Both the position numbers and the translations under genes were made by a program. From contig CAVTLG010000014.1 in the NCBI GenBank assembly GCA_963735495.1, positions 620,001 through 684,000 on the forward strand: a DNA stretch of 64,000 nt. The letters are read 5' to 3'. This document shows positions 42,575 to 51,702 of this stretch, piece by piece. Below the pieces are notes generated by a model, which made no database searches, had not been told where the DNA came from, and was given only the letters and a program-made list of their open reading frames with translations. Within the stretch, counting starts at the first letter, position 1, and every line of letters begins with the position of its first letter. Source of the stretch: CAVTLG01 sp963735495. GTDB taxonomy: Bacteria > Chloroflexota > Ktedonobacteria > Ktedonobacterales > Ktedonobacteraceae.

Positions 42575-45089
42575 GCGTCGCATTTCCATGCGTTTGATCA
42601 TTTTCATCATTGCCAGTGTGTCTCTTGTGATTGGGACTGTGCTCTGGATAGCCGATGGTAACGCTGGCGGAGGTCGCTGGGCTACTATCGTATCTGTGCT
42701 CTTCGTGGCAGTTGGTCTATTCATCAGTCTTCTCCAATGGCTTTTTCCTGTTTCTACTGATACCGTCGCAGAAACTCGTGTTCCACCGCTTGTCGCTACT
42801 GATGTGACAGTTGCACCTACGGTAGCAACGCTGGCTGTGCGCTCTGCTGATGAGCACTATGTCATACATGAAAAAAACGCCTATCGTGGAATTCTGGGAT
42901 TACCACCACCCACAGATGCCAGAACTATTCAGCAACGTACCCGTATAGTCAGGGAAATCTATGCACAATTCACTACTTCAGCAGTAACCGCGCTGGTGTT
43001 GACCGGCATTGGAGGCGTTGGAAAATCAACAATTGCAGCGCTTGTTGCTACCTATGCAGAAGAGCAAAGCCGCATCTCGCATGGACCATTTACCGCAGAG
43101 CCGCTCTGGCTCACCATCGATAAGCATGTAACCATGGTCGATCTTGTTGGAACGCTCTTTCATACCCTGGGAAAACCTCTCCTTGATGTAGAGAAGCTCA
43201 GCCCACAAAATCAAGCCAGGGCGCTTTTTCATGCGCTCAATGAGATGAGCGAAACCAGGCTGATTGTCCTTGACCAATTTGAAAACTTTCTTGATTGGCA
43301 AACGGGACAGGTGCTACTAGACCGTCCTGGCATCGGTGAATTTGTGGATGCCATGAATAGTCGGCTCTGCCATAGCAAGCTACTGCTGACTAGCCGTCTT
43401 CGACCACTGGGCACGCGGGTGTATCCCCCAACATTTATGCACACGTACCCTATCACAGGTCTCGACAGTATCGAAGGGGTAGAGCTATTGCGCAAGCAAG
43501 GGATTGAACCTGGCATCGCGACGGATGAAGAATTGCGCACGGTGGTCATGCAGTGTGGAGGACATGCATTGGCGATGACGCTCTTTGCATCACTGCTGCG
43601 CCGTAACCGTAGCACGAAGCTCCCAGAGCTCCTCGAAGCTGCTACCTATACCCGCTTCTGGCGTGGAGACGTTGCACGCAATCTGCTCGACCATATCTAT
43701 ACGCAACAGCTTGGCCCGCTACATCGTCAACTGCTGCAGTCCTTTGCTATCTATCGACAGGCTGTACCTCTGGAGGCAGCGCTCGCCCTGCTCGATATCG
43801 AGAACACAAGAGCCTGGCGAGACAGCATATTTGCGCTTGATGGGTTACTTGCACAACACCTCCTCCAGACTTCAGATGGTGCCTATTACCAATCCCATAC
43901 CATCATCACAGACTATATAAAAGAGCAGCTCAGCGATGAAAGGAATAGTGATGAGCCTGTGCAGTTGTTCACCGCACACGCTAAGGCCGCAAGATACTAT
44001 TTGCAAATGGCGTCGAGAAGCTATCCGGCCCGCAATGCACGAAAATATATGCGTGATGTCCAGCCATTTATAGAAGCCGTCTGGCATCTCTGCCAGGCTG
44101 AACGCTGGCCGGAAGCGTACCAGGTGATAGAGCAAGAAAATCTCTATGACGACCTGAGGCGCTGGGGAGGAAATACTACGTTGCTGGAGCTGTATCAGCT
44201 CCTTTTACCATTGCACAGATGGTACCCGGAACCTGCGCGAGAAGCCGCTATTTATAGCCGCCTCGGCAGGATCAGTAGTACATTGGGGCTGAAAGAACAG
44301 ACTATGCATTACTATACAGATGCATTACGCCTCTATAGAGCAATGGGGGATCGTCATGGAGAAGCTGGAGCATTGAACCATCTTGGTACACTCCACGAAA
44401 ATTTGGGGCTCTATACGCAAGCAATGAGCTATCACCAGCAAGCATTGCATCTCTATAGAGAAATAGGAGACCGTAAGGGCGAGAGTAATAGTCTCAACGG
44501 GCTGGCCTGGATCTACTATCATCTTGGGCGGAGAGAAGAGGCGTTAGACTATTACAAACGGGCGCTGTCTATCCGCCAGGAGATAGGGCATCGCCTTGGC
44601 GTGAGTGATAGCCTCGATGGCCTGAGCCTCGTTTATCATGTGCTAGGTAAACAAGATCTCGCACTCAAGTATACTGAACAATCCCTCCTTATACGTCGGG
44701 CGATGGGTGACCACGCTGGTGAGGGCCGCACGCTAAATCATTTGGGACTTATCTACACGAGCATAGGACAAACAGACAGAGCATACAGTTACTACAAGAC
44801 ATCGTTAGCTATTCGGAGAGAAGTTGGAGATCGTAACGGAGAAGGGGTGATGTTCTACAATATCGGCAAGCTGTACCTGCAAGATCAGCATTATAAAGCC
44901 TCTCTGGCTTGCTTTTTAAGTGCACAAAACATTTTCGAGGAGATACAGAGCACGCAGCAAGACGCCACAAAGCGCTGGCTAGCAATAGTACAGCAGCAGG
45001 TTGGCAAGGCACAATTTACGCTCTTATTAACAGAGGTTGAGCCACAGATATCTCACATTACTGAACAGGCATTGCTGAGCGCTCTTTAA
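42537..45089 (+). CDS. Membrane-anchored NB-ARC ATPase / TPR protein
   Basis: This 850-residue paralogue of the preceding protein has its HTH replaced by two membrane helices (about 18-40 and 50-70, LIIFIIASVSLVIGTVLW and IVSVLFVAVGLFISLL). The ATPase has Walker A GIGGVGKST at 157-165 and RLIVLDQFENFLDW as Walker B. The TPR tail again has about six repeats (NHLGTLHENLGL, NGLAWIYYHLGRREEAL and so on). The start at 42537 lies inside the upstream gene; an internal ATG at 42588 is an alternative just before the first helix. The pair looks like a soluble DNA-binding sensor and a membrane-bound sensor made from one duplication. Its stop overlaps the convergent gene by 4 bases. Confidence 0.87.
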   Translation: MQTQSSIQKKKHKRRISMRLIIFIIASVSLVIGTVLWIADGNAGGGRWATIVSVLFVAVGLFISLLQWLFPVSTDTVAETRVPPLVATDVTVAPTVATLAVRSADEHYVIHEKNAYRGILGLPPPTDARTIQQRTRIVREIYAQFTTSAVTALVLTGIGGVGKSTIAALVATYAEEQSRISHGPFTAEPLWLTIDKHVTMVDLVGTLFHTLGKPLLDVEKLSPQNQARALFHALNEMSETRLIVLDQFENFLDWQTGQVLLDRPGIGEFVDAMNSRLCHSKLLLTSRLRPLGTRVYPPTFMHTYPITGLDSIEGVELLRKQGIEPGIATDEELRTVVMQCGGHALAMTLFASLLRRNRSTKLPELLEAATYTRFWRGDVARNLLDHIYTQQLGPLHRQLLQSFAIYRQAVPLEAALALLDIENTRAWRDSIFALDGLLAQHLLQTSDGAYYQSHTIITDYIKEQLSDERNSDEPVQLFTAHAKAARYYLQMASRSYPARNARKYMRDVQPFIEAVWHLCQAERWPEAYQVIEQENLYDDLRRWGGNTTLLELYQLLLPLHRWYPEPAREAAIYSRLGRISSTLGLKEQTMHYYTDALRLYRAMGDRHGEAGALNHLGTLHENLGLYTQAMSYHQQALHLYREIGDRKGESNSLNGLAWIYYHLGRREEALDYYKRALSIRQEIGHRLGVSDSLDGLSLVYHVLGKQDLALKYTEQSLLIRRAMGDHAGEGRTLNHLGLIYTSIGQTDRAYSYYKTSLAIRREVGDRNGEGVMFYNIGKLYLQDQHYKASLACFLSAQNIFEEIQSTQQDATKRWLAIVQQQVGKAQFTLLLTEVEPQISHITEQALLSAL

Positions 45090-45772
45090 AATTCATGCAT
45101 TTCATGTAAGACCTGTCCTACAACCTGACGCCACTCTGCAAGGTGTGGCGTTCCATCCATGGTATCAGGAAGATTATCGAGCAACTCCTGAGCACTTGTC
45201 AACAAGGAAGTGGCTATGGCAAAATAGCTCTGACGTAAGATCGGATTCTGTGTCCCACGCGCAGTATCCAGCCAGAGTAACGCGTGTTCATATGCCTCGA
45301 TTGCCGGTGCCAAAGCGCTCTCCTCATCTACTGTATCCATACTCTCTTTAGCAGAACCTGCGTTTTCACCACGTATATACTTGACCATCCGGTTGCGTAA
45401 TACCATAAATGCGCTATCATCTGCATCAAAGAGCAGTTGGAACAGCGCTTCCCCTACCAGTGCCGCTTTCTCTAGCTCGATCCTATTGGCCAGGAAGCGC
45501 TGGATAGACTCGGCTGCCAGGGCGGCGCGCAAGCGCAGTATCTCTTCTGTGTTAAAGGAAAAAGCTTTCTGCACAGCCTCTAATTCCTGACTATTGAGTG
45601 TCGCTGAGCCTTTAAGCCTGCCCTGCACGGCCTGTCGCAAACGTGTGATGGTTCCGGGAGAGATAAGACTACTATCATAGCGATTGTATTCAACCCGAAT
45701 ATTGTACAACTGCCCAAGATTACTACTATGTTGCTCTAGCACATATTGAAGCTGTCTGGCAAAGATGGACAT
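45086..45772 (-). CDS. Unrecognised helical protein, convergent with the STAND pair
   Basis: A 228-residue protein of unknown family. The first 75 residues (FARQLQYVLEQHSSNLGQLY, SPGTITRLRQAVQG, LNSQELEAVQKAFSFNTEEI in part) look like a divergent helix-turn-helix domain with a basic helix. The remainder is all-helical and may form a TPR-like or dimerisation bundle (AYEHALLWLDTARG, SYFAIATSLLTSAQELL). No signal peptide or membrane segment is present. The gene ends 4 bases inside the last codons of the ATPase gene and faces away from the zinc-ribbon/CHAT set, sharing its 470-bp upstream region, so it could be that set's regulator. That role is inferred from position only. Confidence 0.7.
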   Translation of the reverse strand: MSIFARQLQYVLEQHSSNLGQLYNIRVEYNRYDSSLISPGTITRLRQAVQGRLKGSATLNSQELEAVQKAFSFNTEEILRLRAALAAESIQRFLANRIELEKAALVGEALFQLLFDADDSAFMVLRNRMVKYIRGENAGSAKESMDTVDEESALAPAIEAYEHALLWLDTARGTQNPILRQSYFAIATSLLTSAQELLDNLPDTMDGTPHLAEWRQVVGQVLHEMHEF

Positions 45773-46040
45773 GGCGATCTCCTAATCAACACTATTTTCC
45801 TGTATTTCCACCAGGAAATTTTAACATAGAACAAAAGTATAGGTAAAGGGACATTTCCGGCAGAAACGTCCCAGGCAAATGTCCTCTCAATGTCTGATGA
45901 ATGGGGTAGCTCTGCTTACTGCTATCCATTAATCTAGCGGTGAGGAGAAGAGCGACCGGGCAATCGCTGGATCTCACGCTCTTCTCTCTTCTAGCTCACT
46001 GCAGTCGTTACACAATTTGTTGGTTTGTTTACAATAAAGC

Positions 46041-46084
46041 TAGACATTAAGAGAATAGGTATGTATAATATAAAATATACATAC
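46041..46084 (+). promoter_or_regulatory. Promoter with overlapping palindrome ahead of the CHAT gene set
   Basis: TAGACA (46041-46046) and a consensus TATAAT (46064-46069) are 17 bp apart. A 9-bp inverted repeat, GTATGTATA (46059-46067) and TATACATAC (46076-46084), overlaps the -10 and start site and could be an operator. The region 45773-46241 is otherwise non-coding and very A/T-rich (46010-46130), and also contains the upstream region of the divergent gene at 45086-45772. Confidence 0.7.
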
Positions 46085-46241
46085 ATGAATGTCTATAAAG
46101 GTAAAGCTAGTTATGTAGATCGTTACTAGCTAAACTGGAAAAATTGGTAGTATGTTACAAAACAATTGGACATACTATTGGGTGATTCTCTGTGATTTTT
46201 CGTTTATAGTGTACACTTTTTGTAGTATGAGGAGGTTTTCT

Positions 46242-47228
46242 ATGAAGCAACCCTGTGCGACGTGTGGATACCAAAATCCCACTGATTCTACCTTTTGCAT
46301 ACGTTGTGGAAGTAATGTAGAGGCAATGCAAGCTTCCCAACAATCTTCTGCATCGGCAGCGCTCCAATCTTTGAGTGCGCCAGGCAATACTGGCAACTTT
46401 GGTAATGCTGGATACCAGGCGTCCCCAACCCAGGGATATCAAGCGCAAGGTGCACAGGCACAAAGTATGGCTTCGTCAGCACCGGTACAGATGGGAAGCA
46501 CATCCGGTACTGCGGGTGGCCAGACAGCGCCACATGCGTTTGCCGGGCGAGGTTATTTACTCAAACATTATGCGTGGTTACTGCCCGGTGAATACTTAAA
46601 TGCTGCAAATCTACGTTCAGCTATTCTCGACCTGCTACGTTTGCGCAACTTTCAGCTTTTAAAGGTCGATACAGAAAAGCTACGGGAAACGGGATACTGG
46701 ACCGAAGAGCGCGATTATATCACCATGCAGCGCGGAGTAACGACGGTTCTTGTCTATGTTGCACCTGCCGGGCATGATCTCTATATATCACGAGCAACAA
46801 CCGTTCAGCTTTCCTTTGATCCTGTACGTATTGTTCTTCTCGCCTGTATATTGGGCGAAGTTTTTTTAGGTCCCACGATCATAGAGGGTATAGCAACAAA
46901 CGCGGCGGTTTCTGCAATAGGCAATCCATCATCAGTGGTTGGACCCGCTGTCCTGGTCGGTGTCCTTGCGCTGCTCTATATTCCTGCCATAACCGCTTTG
47001 CTCATTTTTCTGGTCGCTTCAATTAAATACTGGCTCACTGAGAGAGATTTCTGGGTTTACTTGCGTAGAAACTACTTACACGACTTTGAAATCGATGATG
47101 TCAAGCTCTTAGAACAGGCTACTGACGAAACGGTACATGCAGCCGGGGAACAACTCAAAGTGGATGTGACGAAGATAACCCCACCTGCGCAAGGCGATCA
47201 GGCAAGACGTCGCGTGCGTGCTCTCTAA
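46242..47228 (+). CDS. Zinc-ribbon membrane protein
   Basis: A 328-residue protein with no known family beyond its parts. The N terminus is a zinc ribbon with C5, C8, C19 and C22 (CATCGYQNPTDSTFCIRCG). A Gly/Ser/Gln/Ala-rich linker (about 28-95) leads to a globular region (LLRLRNFQLLKVDTEKLRE). Two membrane segments follow (about 195-220 and 235-275), then a charged tail. ATG 46242 follows a perfect AGGAGG, so the in-frame ATG at 46152 is not used. It is the first gene behind the promoter at 46041 and overlaps the CHAT gene by 11 bases, so the two proteins probably work as a pair. A membrane receptor or anchor for the protease is a reasonable guess. Confidence 0.8.
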   Translation: MKQPCATCGYQNPTDSTFCIRCGSNVEAMQASQQSSASAALQSLSAPGNTGNFGNAGYQASPTQGYQAQGAQAQSMASSAPVQMGSTSGTAGGQTAPHAFAGRGYLLKHYAWLLPGEYLNAANLRSAILDLLRLRNFQLLKVDTEKLRETGYWTEERDYITMQRGVTTVLVYVAPAGHDLYISRATTVQLSFDPVRIVLLACILGEVFLGPTIIEGIATNAAVSAIGNPSSVVGPAVLVGVLALLYIPAITALLIFLVASIKYWLTERDFWVYLRRNYLHDFEIDDVKLLEQATDETVHAAGEQLKVDVTKITPPAQGDQARRRVRAL

Positions 47229-48798
47229 GCAGAAAGGCAGAATAGTCGTGGATAATGGGCCTTTCACCAGCTTTTTCACGCCGCAGAACAGGTCAGAGCC
47301 GGATGCGCTGCTTGGCTTTGAGCTGCCCTCTTTGCCAGCGGCGAGTATGACCAGTGCTGCAAAGCAATTGCGCCTGGTCAAAGATCTATGGAACAGTCAG
47401 ACCACTGCGCTAGAGATACGTTTTGTCACCACGCCTGATCTCAAAACCAGCATCTATCTCTTGTGTCGGATACGTCGTCCACCGCAGATAGGCAGCAAGG
47501 TGTTTCAGGATTTCTGCATCGATGTGGCTACGCACATCGCGCGATTATATAAGAACTGTGGCTATCAACTACTGCCTATAACCAGTGAAAAGTTGCTTAT
47601 GCAGGCTCTTGTCCCATTCCAGATCCAGGCGTTGGCCGAGGTGCGCCGCCGCGAAGAGATTGAGCTGCTGTATGATCCTTTTGCCGAGTATGAAGTGTAT
47701 GTACCTTATTCCTGGGAGTGGGCTATCGAAGAGCGGGTAGCCTGCTTTGACGCACTCACGCAGCAACGGAGCTCTGGCCTGGTCAGTATCCATCTGGAGC
47801 CGACAATGCTCTATCAGCAGGAAAAGGAACATCTGCTACGGGCCAACTCCAGGCAGATGCAAGATCTCCTCTGTGCTGTTGGGACGCGAGGAGAGGAGAT
47901 CTATCAGCAATATCGGATATACGAGCAGAGGCTGCAACAACCCTACCTGCTGCGTATCTGCCTGGCCTTTCCTGCGCTGCAACCGCTAGCACACCTGGGA
48001 CAGGAGATGCTGGACCAGATCCAGCCTGTCGCTATGCCACCAGTGCTTCAGTACCCGCAGAATCAGCAGGAATGGCAGGCGGCGCTCTACAATCTACACT
48101 ATCTGGAATGGCTTCCCTGGGGTAATAGACGCGCAGACACTCCAGATACGGCGCGTCTGCGCTACTTAGTTGACAGTCAAGGAGCTAGCATGGGATTTCA
48201 TTTGCCTGTCGTGCCTGATCCAACGAGCGGTGGGATTAAAGTATTGCTGATATTCGCTAACCCTTATCAGCAGGATAAACCCTTGCGTCTTGGTACCAAC
48301 GACCGCATCATTCAGGAAGCCATTCATCGTAGCCGCTATCGCGATAACATTGCGCTGACCATACACCATGCCGCAACGATTCATGACCTCCGCCGTGCTT
48401 TACTTGATGAACAGTTTCAGATCGTGCATATTGCCGGGCATGGTGCGCATGAGGGGTTGATTTTAGAAGACGAAGCGGGTGTTTCCCACCACGTGCCACC
48501 TCAAGCGCTGGCTGCACTCTTTCGTGCCTACAGTACAACCTTACAGTGCGTCCTGCTGAACGCCTGTTATTCGCAGGCCCAGGGGGCACTGATTGCGCCT
48601 GATATTCCCTTTACCATTGCGATGGAAGGTGATCTGGGGGATAACGAAGCGCTAGAATTTTCCAGAGGCTTTTATGATGCCCTGGGTTCCGGCAAAGGGG
48701 TCGAGCTCGCCTATCAAGAGGGCTGTCTTTGTGTTGACCTGGTGATCACTGATAAGAAATTTAGGCCAAAACTTTTTAAAAAGCTTGAGCTATTTTAA
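47218..48798 (+). CDS. CHAT-domain (caspase-like) cysteine protease
   Basis: A 526-residue protein with a C-terminal CHAT domain. The catalytic histidine is H408 in QIVHIAGHGAHEG and the nucleophile C450 in VLLNACYSQAQG; both are intact. The KVLLIFANP strand opens the caspase fold at about 340. The first 330 residues are not a standard CHAT partner such as TPR. They start with an alpha/beta region (LRLVKDLWNSQTTALEIRFV) that faintly recalls the N-terminal domain of VirB4/TraC-type ATPases. The start is GTG 47218, overlapping the upstream gene, or GTG 47248 after AGAAAGG. CHAT proteases in bacteria cleave partner proteins in defence or cell-death pathways. The substrate here could be the neighbouring membrane proteins. 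Confidence 0.87.
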   Translation: MLSKQKGRIVVDNGPFTSFFTPQNRSEPDALLGFELPSLPAASMTSAAKQLRLVKDLWNSQTTALEIRFVTTPDLKTSIYLLCRIRRPPQIGSKVFQDFCIDVATHIARLYKNCGYQLLPITSEKLLMQALVPFQIQALAEVRRREEIELLYDPFAEYEVYVPYSWEWAIEERVACFDALTQQRSSGLVSIHLEPTMLYQQEKEHLLRANSRQMQDLLCAVGTRGEEIYQQYRIYEQRLQQPYLLRICLAFPALQPLAHLGQEMLDQIQPVAMPPVLQYPQNQQEWQAALYNLHYLEWLPWGNRRADTPDTARLRYLVDSQGASMGFHLPVVPDPTSGGIKVLLIFANPYQQDKPLRLGTNDRIIQEAIHRSRYRDNIALTIHHAATIHDLRRALLDEQFQIVHIAGHGAHEGLILEDEAGVSHHVPPQALAALFRAYSTTLQCVLLNACYSQAQGALIAPDIPFTIAMEGDLGDNEALEFSRGFYDALGSGKGVELAYQEGCLCVDLVITDKKFRPKLFKKLELF

Positions 48799-48843
48799 TA
48801 GACAAATTTAGGTAGATAGGAAGACTGGTCAGGAGGAAGAACT

Positions 48844-50748
48844 ATGTTCTGTGCATATTGTCGGCAGGAGCTTTTGGATGATGCCCTCTTTTGCAATCGT
48901 TGTGGCAAGCGAGTGCAACTATCTGCGTCAGACACGCGTGAGTTACTATCGAGTAGCATTCAGCAAACACCTCTAGCAGTGAGTGAGAGAACGACATCAG
49001 AGGCTCATACTGTTATTTCCGACCCGGCGGGACCATTTATTCCTCCCAATGGGACGATCCAAACATCACAAACTCCCCCATCGTTGAGTGGACTACAACG
49101 TTTCCTGATACATGCTTTTCAGCCCACGCTGGCCGGAAATGCGTTTTTTGGTATCATTGCAGGATGCATAGTCGCAGTCAGTGCAGGCACGGTGGCATCC
49201 TGGCTGATCTTAACGCTTGTTCACTTTATCACATCGCAAAGCGCGCAAACAACTTTTTTAGCGAATGGCGAAGGAACTATTGATGGCATTCTCGGTATTG
49301 CACTCTTGCATGTACCTTTGAGAGATAGCTTGCAGCTATTTCTCGTGATGCATGGTGCGAGTAGCCATTTTCTCTATGGCACAACGAGCTATACTGTCAC
49401 GGCTCCATTGCATGGTTTATTGATCATACCCGCCGTGTTTTTAACCGTTGGTGGATATATTTCCGCCAGCACAGACTTACAGAATCAGATACGGAGGAGC
49501 CTTGTGCGAGGTGTGGCAATTGCTCTTCCCTATACCCTCTTACTGCTGATCCTATCCTGGCAGGTAGATGGCAAGATACCAGTACCGGCAAACACCGCAG
49601 GGTCAACGCAAGAAACGTTAATAGTAGACACCACATCGCTCTTCATTTTCGGGCTCCTATGGGGAGCGCTCTTTGGCCTGTTGGGCGCATCTTTAAAGGT
49701 AGCGCACGGTCAATGGAGACATCTCATCCGCAGATATCTCTACACAAACGCTTATCCGCAAATTGCCGGTATGATTACAGGAGCATGTTACGCCAGTGCA
49801 TTAGGGCTTGGCCTCTCTTTCCTCGTGCTATGTGGCCTTCTGGCAGACACGGCCTTTTCGATCCCTTTGTTGGCGAGCAATCTCTGCATCGCCGGTAATT
49901 GGCAAGCGCTGCTGGCGTGGGGTATTGCTCAAGGGCCACTGCATGCTATCAATCTTTTCTTTTTCTCGTTTGGTGCCTCTATTACCAGACATGTATCGCA
50001 GTCTGCAGTAAAGCAATGTTTTTATACCGATTTGCCGCCAACATCGTTTGCAATCTTTGATCATAGCCTGCATCTCACGCCATGTATCTATACGCTGCTC
50101 CTTATTCCGGCTCTTAGCTTGTTTGTCGGTGGACGGATCAGTGTTGCTATCTCCAGGACACAGGGGAAAGGTCCCACTGCCATTAGTGGAGCTCTGATAG
50201 CCGTTCCTTTTGCAGCAATTATGCTCTTCCTGACGCTTATCAGTACGATAACGAATACCGCTGTCGCATCAGGAGCCTCTACACCAGATGTACAATCGGT
50301 AGGCGCAAGCGCAAGCGACGTACTCTTATGGGCATTACTAAGTGGTGTACTCTTTGGCGCACTCGGTGGGGTTTATCAAGGAAGCACGGCGAAAGGTTGG
50401 CACAAGCCATTTTTAGCGCTCCCCGCTTTCGTGATGGATCTCCTTGCGTTGCCGGTCTATCTCCTCCTTATGCTCCTGAGCAAACAGCCAACATCTTCGC
50501 TGCGCACCTCTACACGCAGTCTCCTCTACTGCACTTTTTCCTGCGTACTTTTACTGGCTATCGCAACTGCAGTGGTAGGATCGTGGTTGATCGCAGACAA
50601 CCAAACAATCACGCAACAAGTAAACCAGCACATACGTGATATTGCCTCAGTCGTACTGATCACTATCCCAGGTTTGCTCTTGTTCAGTGCATGTGCTATA
50701 GCGGTGTGTCAAGATCCTGTAGAAGAAGGGCAACACAAACTCATCTGA
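48844..50748 (+). CDS. Zinc-ribbon polytopic membrane protein with internal duplication
   Basis: A 634-residue protein. A zinc ribbon with C3, C6, C17 and C20 (CAYCRQELLDDALFCNRCG) is followed by a polar linker and about eleven membrane helices. Two halves look duplicated: LLIIPAVFLTVGGYISA with LLLIPALSLFVGGRISVA, and FGLLWGALFGLLGASLK with WALLSGVLFGALGGVYQ. No transporter family was recognised. AGGAGGAAGAACT precedes the ATG, and the gene is 45 bp after the CHAT gene. The matched zinc ribbons of this protein and the one at 46242 suggest interaction or joint control. A channel or pore regulated by the protease is possible but unproven. Confidence 0.78.
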   Translation: MFCAYCRQELLDDALFCNRCGKRVQLSASDTRELLSSSIQQTPLAVSERTTSEAHTVISDPAGPFIPPNGTIQTSQTPPSLSGLQRFLIHAFQPTLAGNAFFGIIAGCIVAVSAGTVASWLILTLVHFITSQSAQTTFLANGEGTIDGILGIALLHVPLRDSLQLFLVMHGASSHFLYGTTSYTVTAPLHGLLIIPAVFLTVGGYISASTDLQNQIRRSLVRGVAIALPYTLLLLILSWQVDGKIPVPANTAGSTQETLIVDTTSLFIFGLLWGALFGLLGASLKVAHGQWRHLIRRYLYTNAYPQIAGMITGACYASALGLGLSFLVLCGLLADTAFSIPLLASNLCIAGNWQALLAWGIAQGPLHAINLFFFSFGASITRHVSQSAVKQCFYTDLPPTSFAIFDHSLHLTPCIYTLLLIPALSLFVGGRISVAISRTQGKGPTAISGALIAVPFAAIMLFLTLISTITNTAVASGASTPDVQSVGASASDVLLWALLSGVLFGALGGVYQGSTAKGWHKPFLALPAFVMDLLALPVYLLLMLLSKQPTSSLRTSTRSLLYCTFSCVLLLAIATAVVGSWLIADNQTITQQVNQHIRDIASVVLITIPGLLLFSACAIAVCQDPVEEGQHKLI

Positions 50749-50792
50749 CAAAAAGGGCATACGTATCAATGATGACTAAAGGAGATAGAGCC

Positions 50793-51488
50793 ATGCAAGA
50801 AACAGAACTTTATGCAGATAAAGCATTGAGCCGAGAGCGCAGTAGCTCACGCCAGCACTCCGTCCAGTTGATAACGGCCATACTGTCGGTGCTAATAGTG
50901 GGCATGGTGGTGGGAAGTCTTTTTGGCTTGCAATGGGCGGGACAGCGGGGCATTACCTTAGGATACCCTCTGCCACATGTCCAGATCACCGCGCCAGCGA
51001 CAGGGACGCTTACCCGTAATCAGAGCTATCAGTTTTCCGCTAAAGCCAGTGGGCGAGAACTCGCTTATTTGTGGGATTTTGGTGATCAGAGTATGGGCAG
51101 TGGTGCAAGTGTCAGTCATACCTATCAAAGTAATAATACCTTTACCGTGACGGTCACAGTGACCGATGCCGCAGGTCATCGGGCTACCCAGTCGGATACA
51201 CTGACTGTGGTGCCACCAGCACCACAAGCATTGTTTACTTACTCCTCTGGTTTTGACAACTATATCTACTTTGATGCATCCAGTTCCGTCGCTGATGCAA
51301 GTACCTATATAGAAGATTACAACTGGGATTTTGGCGACGGTAGTGCTACCGATACGACCTCGTACCCGCAGGATACACACTACTATAGCACTGCAGGAAC
51401 CTATCAAGTCACACTCACTGTGACTGATGCCACGGGGCAAGTCAGTAGTCCTTATACTGTTATGGTGACTGTCTCACAACAGCCATAG
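50793..51488 (+). CDS. Membrane-anchored PKD-domain protein
   Basis: A 231-residue protein with a short cytoplasmic head, one membrane helix (LITAILSVLIVGMVVGSLFG, about 28-47) and two extracellular PKD/Ig-like domains. Each carries the PKD signature: LAYLWDFGDQSMGSGASVSH then NTFTVTVTVTDAAGH; and YNWDFGDGSATDTT then GTYQVTLTVTDATGQ. PKD domains mediate binding between proteins or to polysaccharides at the surface. The start at 50793 has AAAGGAGAT upstream, better than ATGs at 50769 or 50691. It is the last gene of the zinc-ribbon/CHAT set, 44 bp after the polytopic protein. Confidence 0.85.
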   Translation: MQETELYADKALSRERSSSRQHSVQLITAILSVLIVGMVVGSLFGLQWAGQRGITLGYPLPHVQITAPATGTLTRNQSYQFSAKASGRELAYLWDFGDQSMGSGASVSHTYQSNNTFTVTVTVTDAAGHRATQSDTLTVVPPAPQALFTYSSGFDNYIYFDASSSVADASTYIEDYNWDFGDGSATDTTSYPQDTHYYSTAGTYQVTLTVTDATGQVSSPYTVMVTVSQQP

Positions 51489-51516
51489 GGTTTTTACCGC
51501 TTGCAGAGGTGCGACA

Positions 51517-51572
51517 GGCAGTGTCACCAGCATGTTCCTGGTCCATGGGATCGACATGCTGGTGACGCTGCC
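51517..51572. terminator. Hairpin between convergent PKD and NACHT genes
   Basis: Two 18-base arms, GGCAGTGTCACCAGCATG (51517-51534) and CATGCTGGTGACGCTGCC (51555-51572), pair with one mismatch around a 20-base loop. The hairpin lies 29 bp after the PKD gene and before the 3' end of the NACHT gene at 51703. There is no T-run, so factor-independent termination is uncertain. Confidence 0.55.
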
Positions 51573-51702
51573 ATGATGGTACGTAACTGTCGAGATGCAA
51601 AAATCAGCTCACTCTGCAACCAGCGCATCGTAGGGAAGTGAGCCTTTTGCATGAATGACGCGGTAAAATGGAACAGATGAGAGCGCTATGCGTAAGCGTT
51701 TT

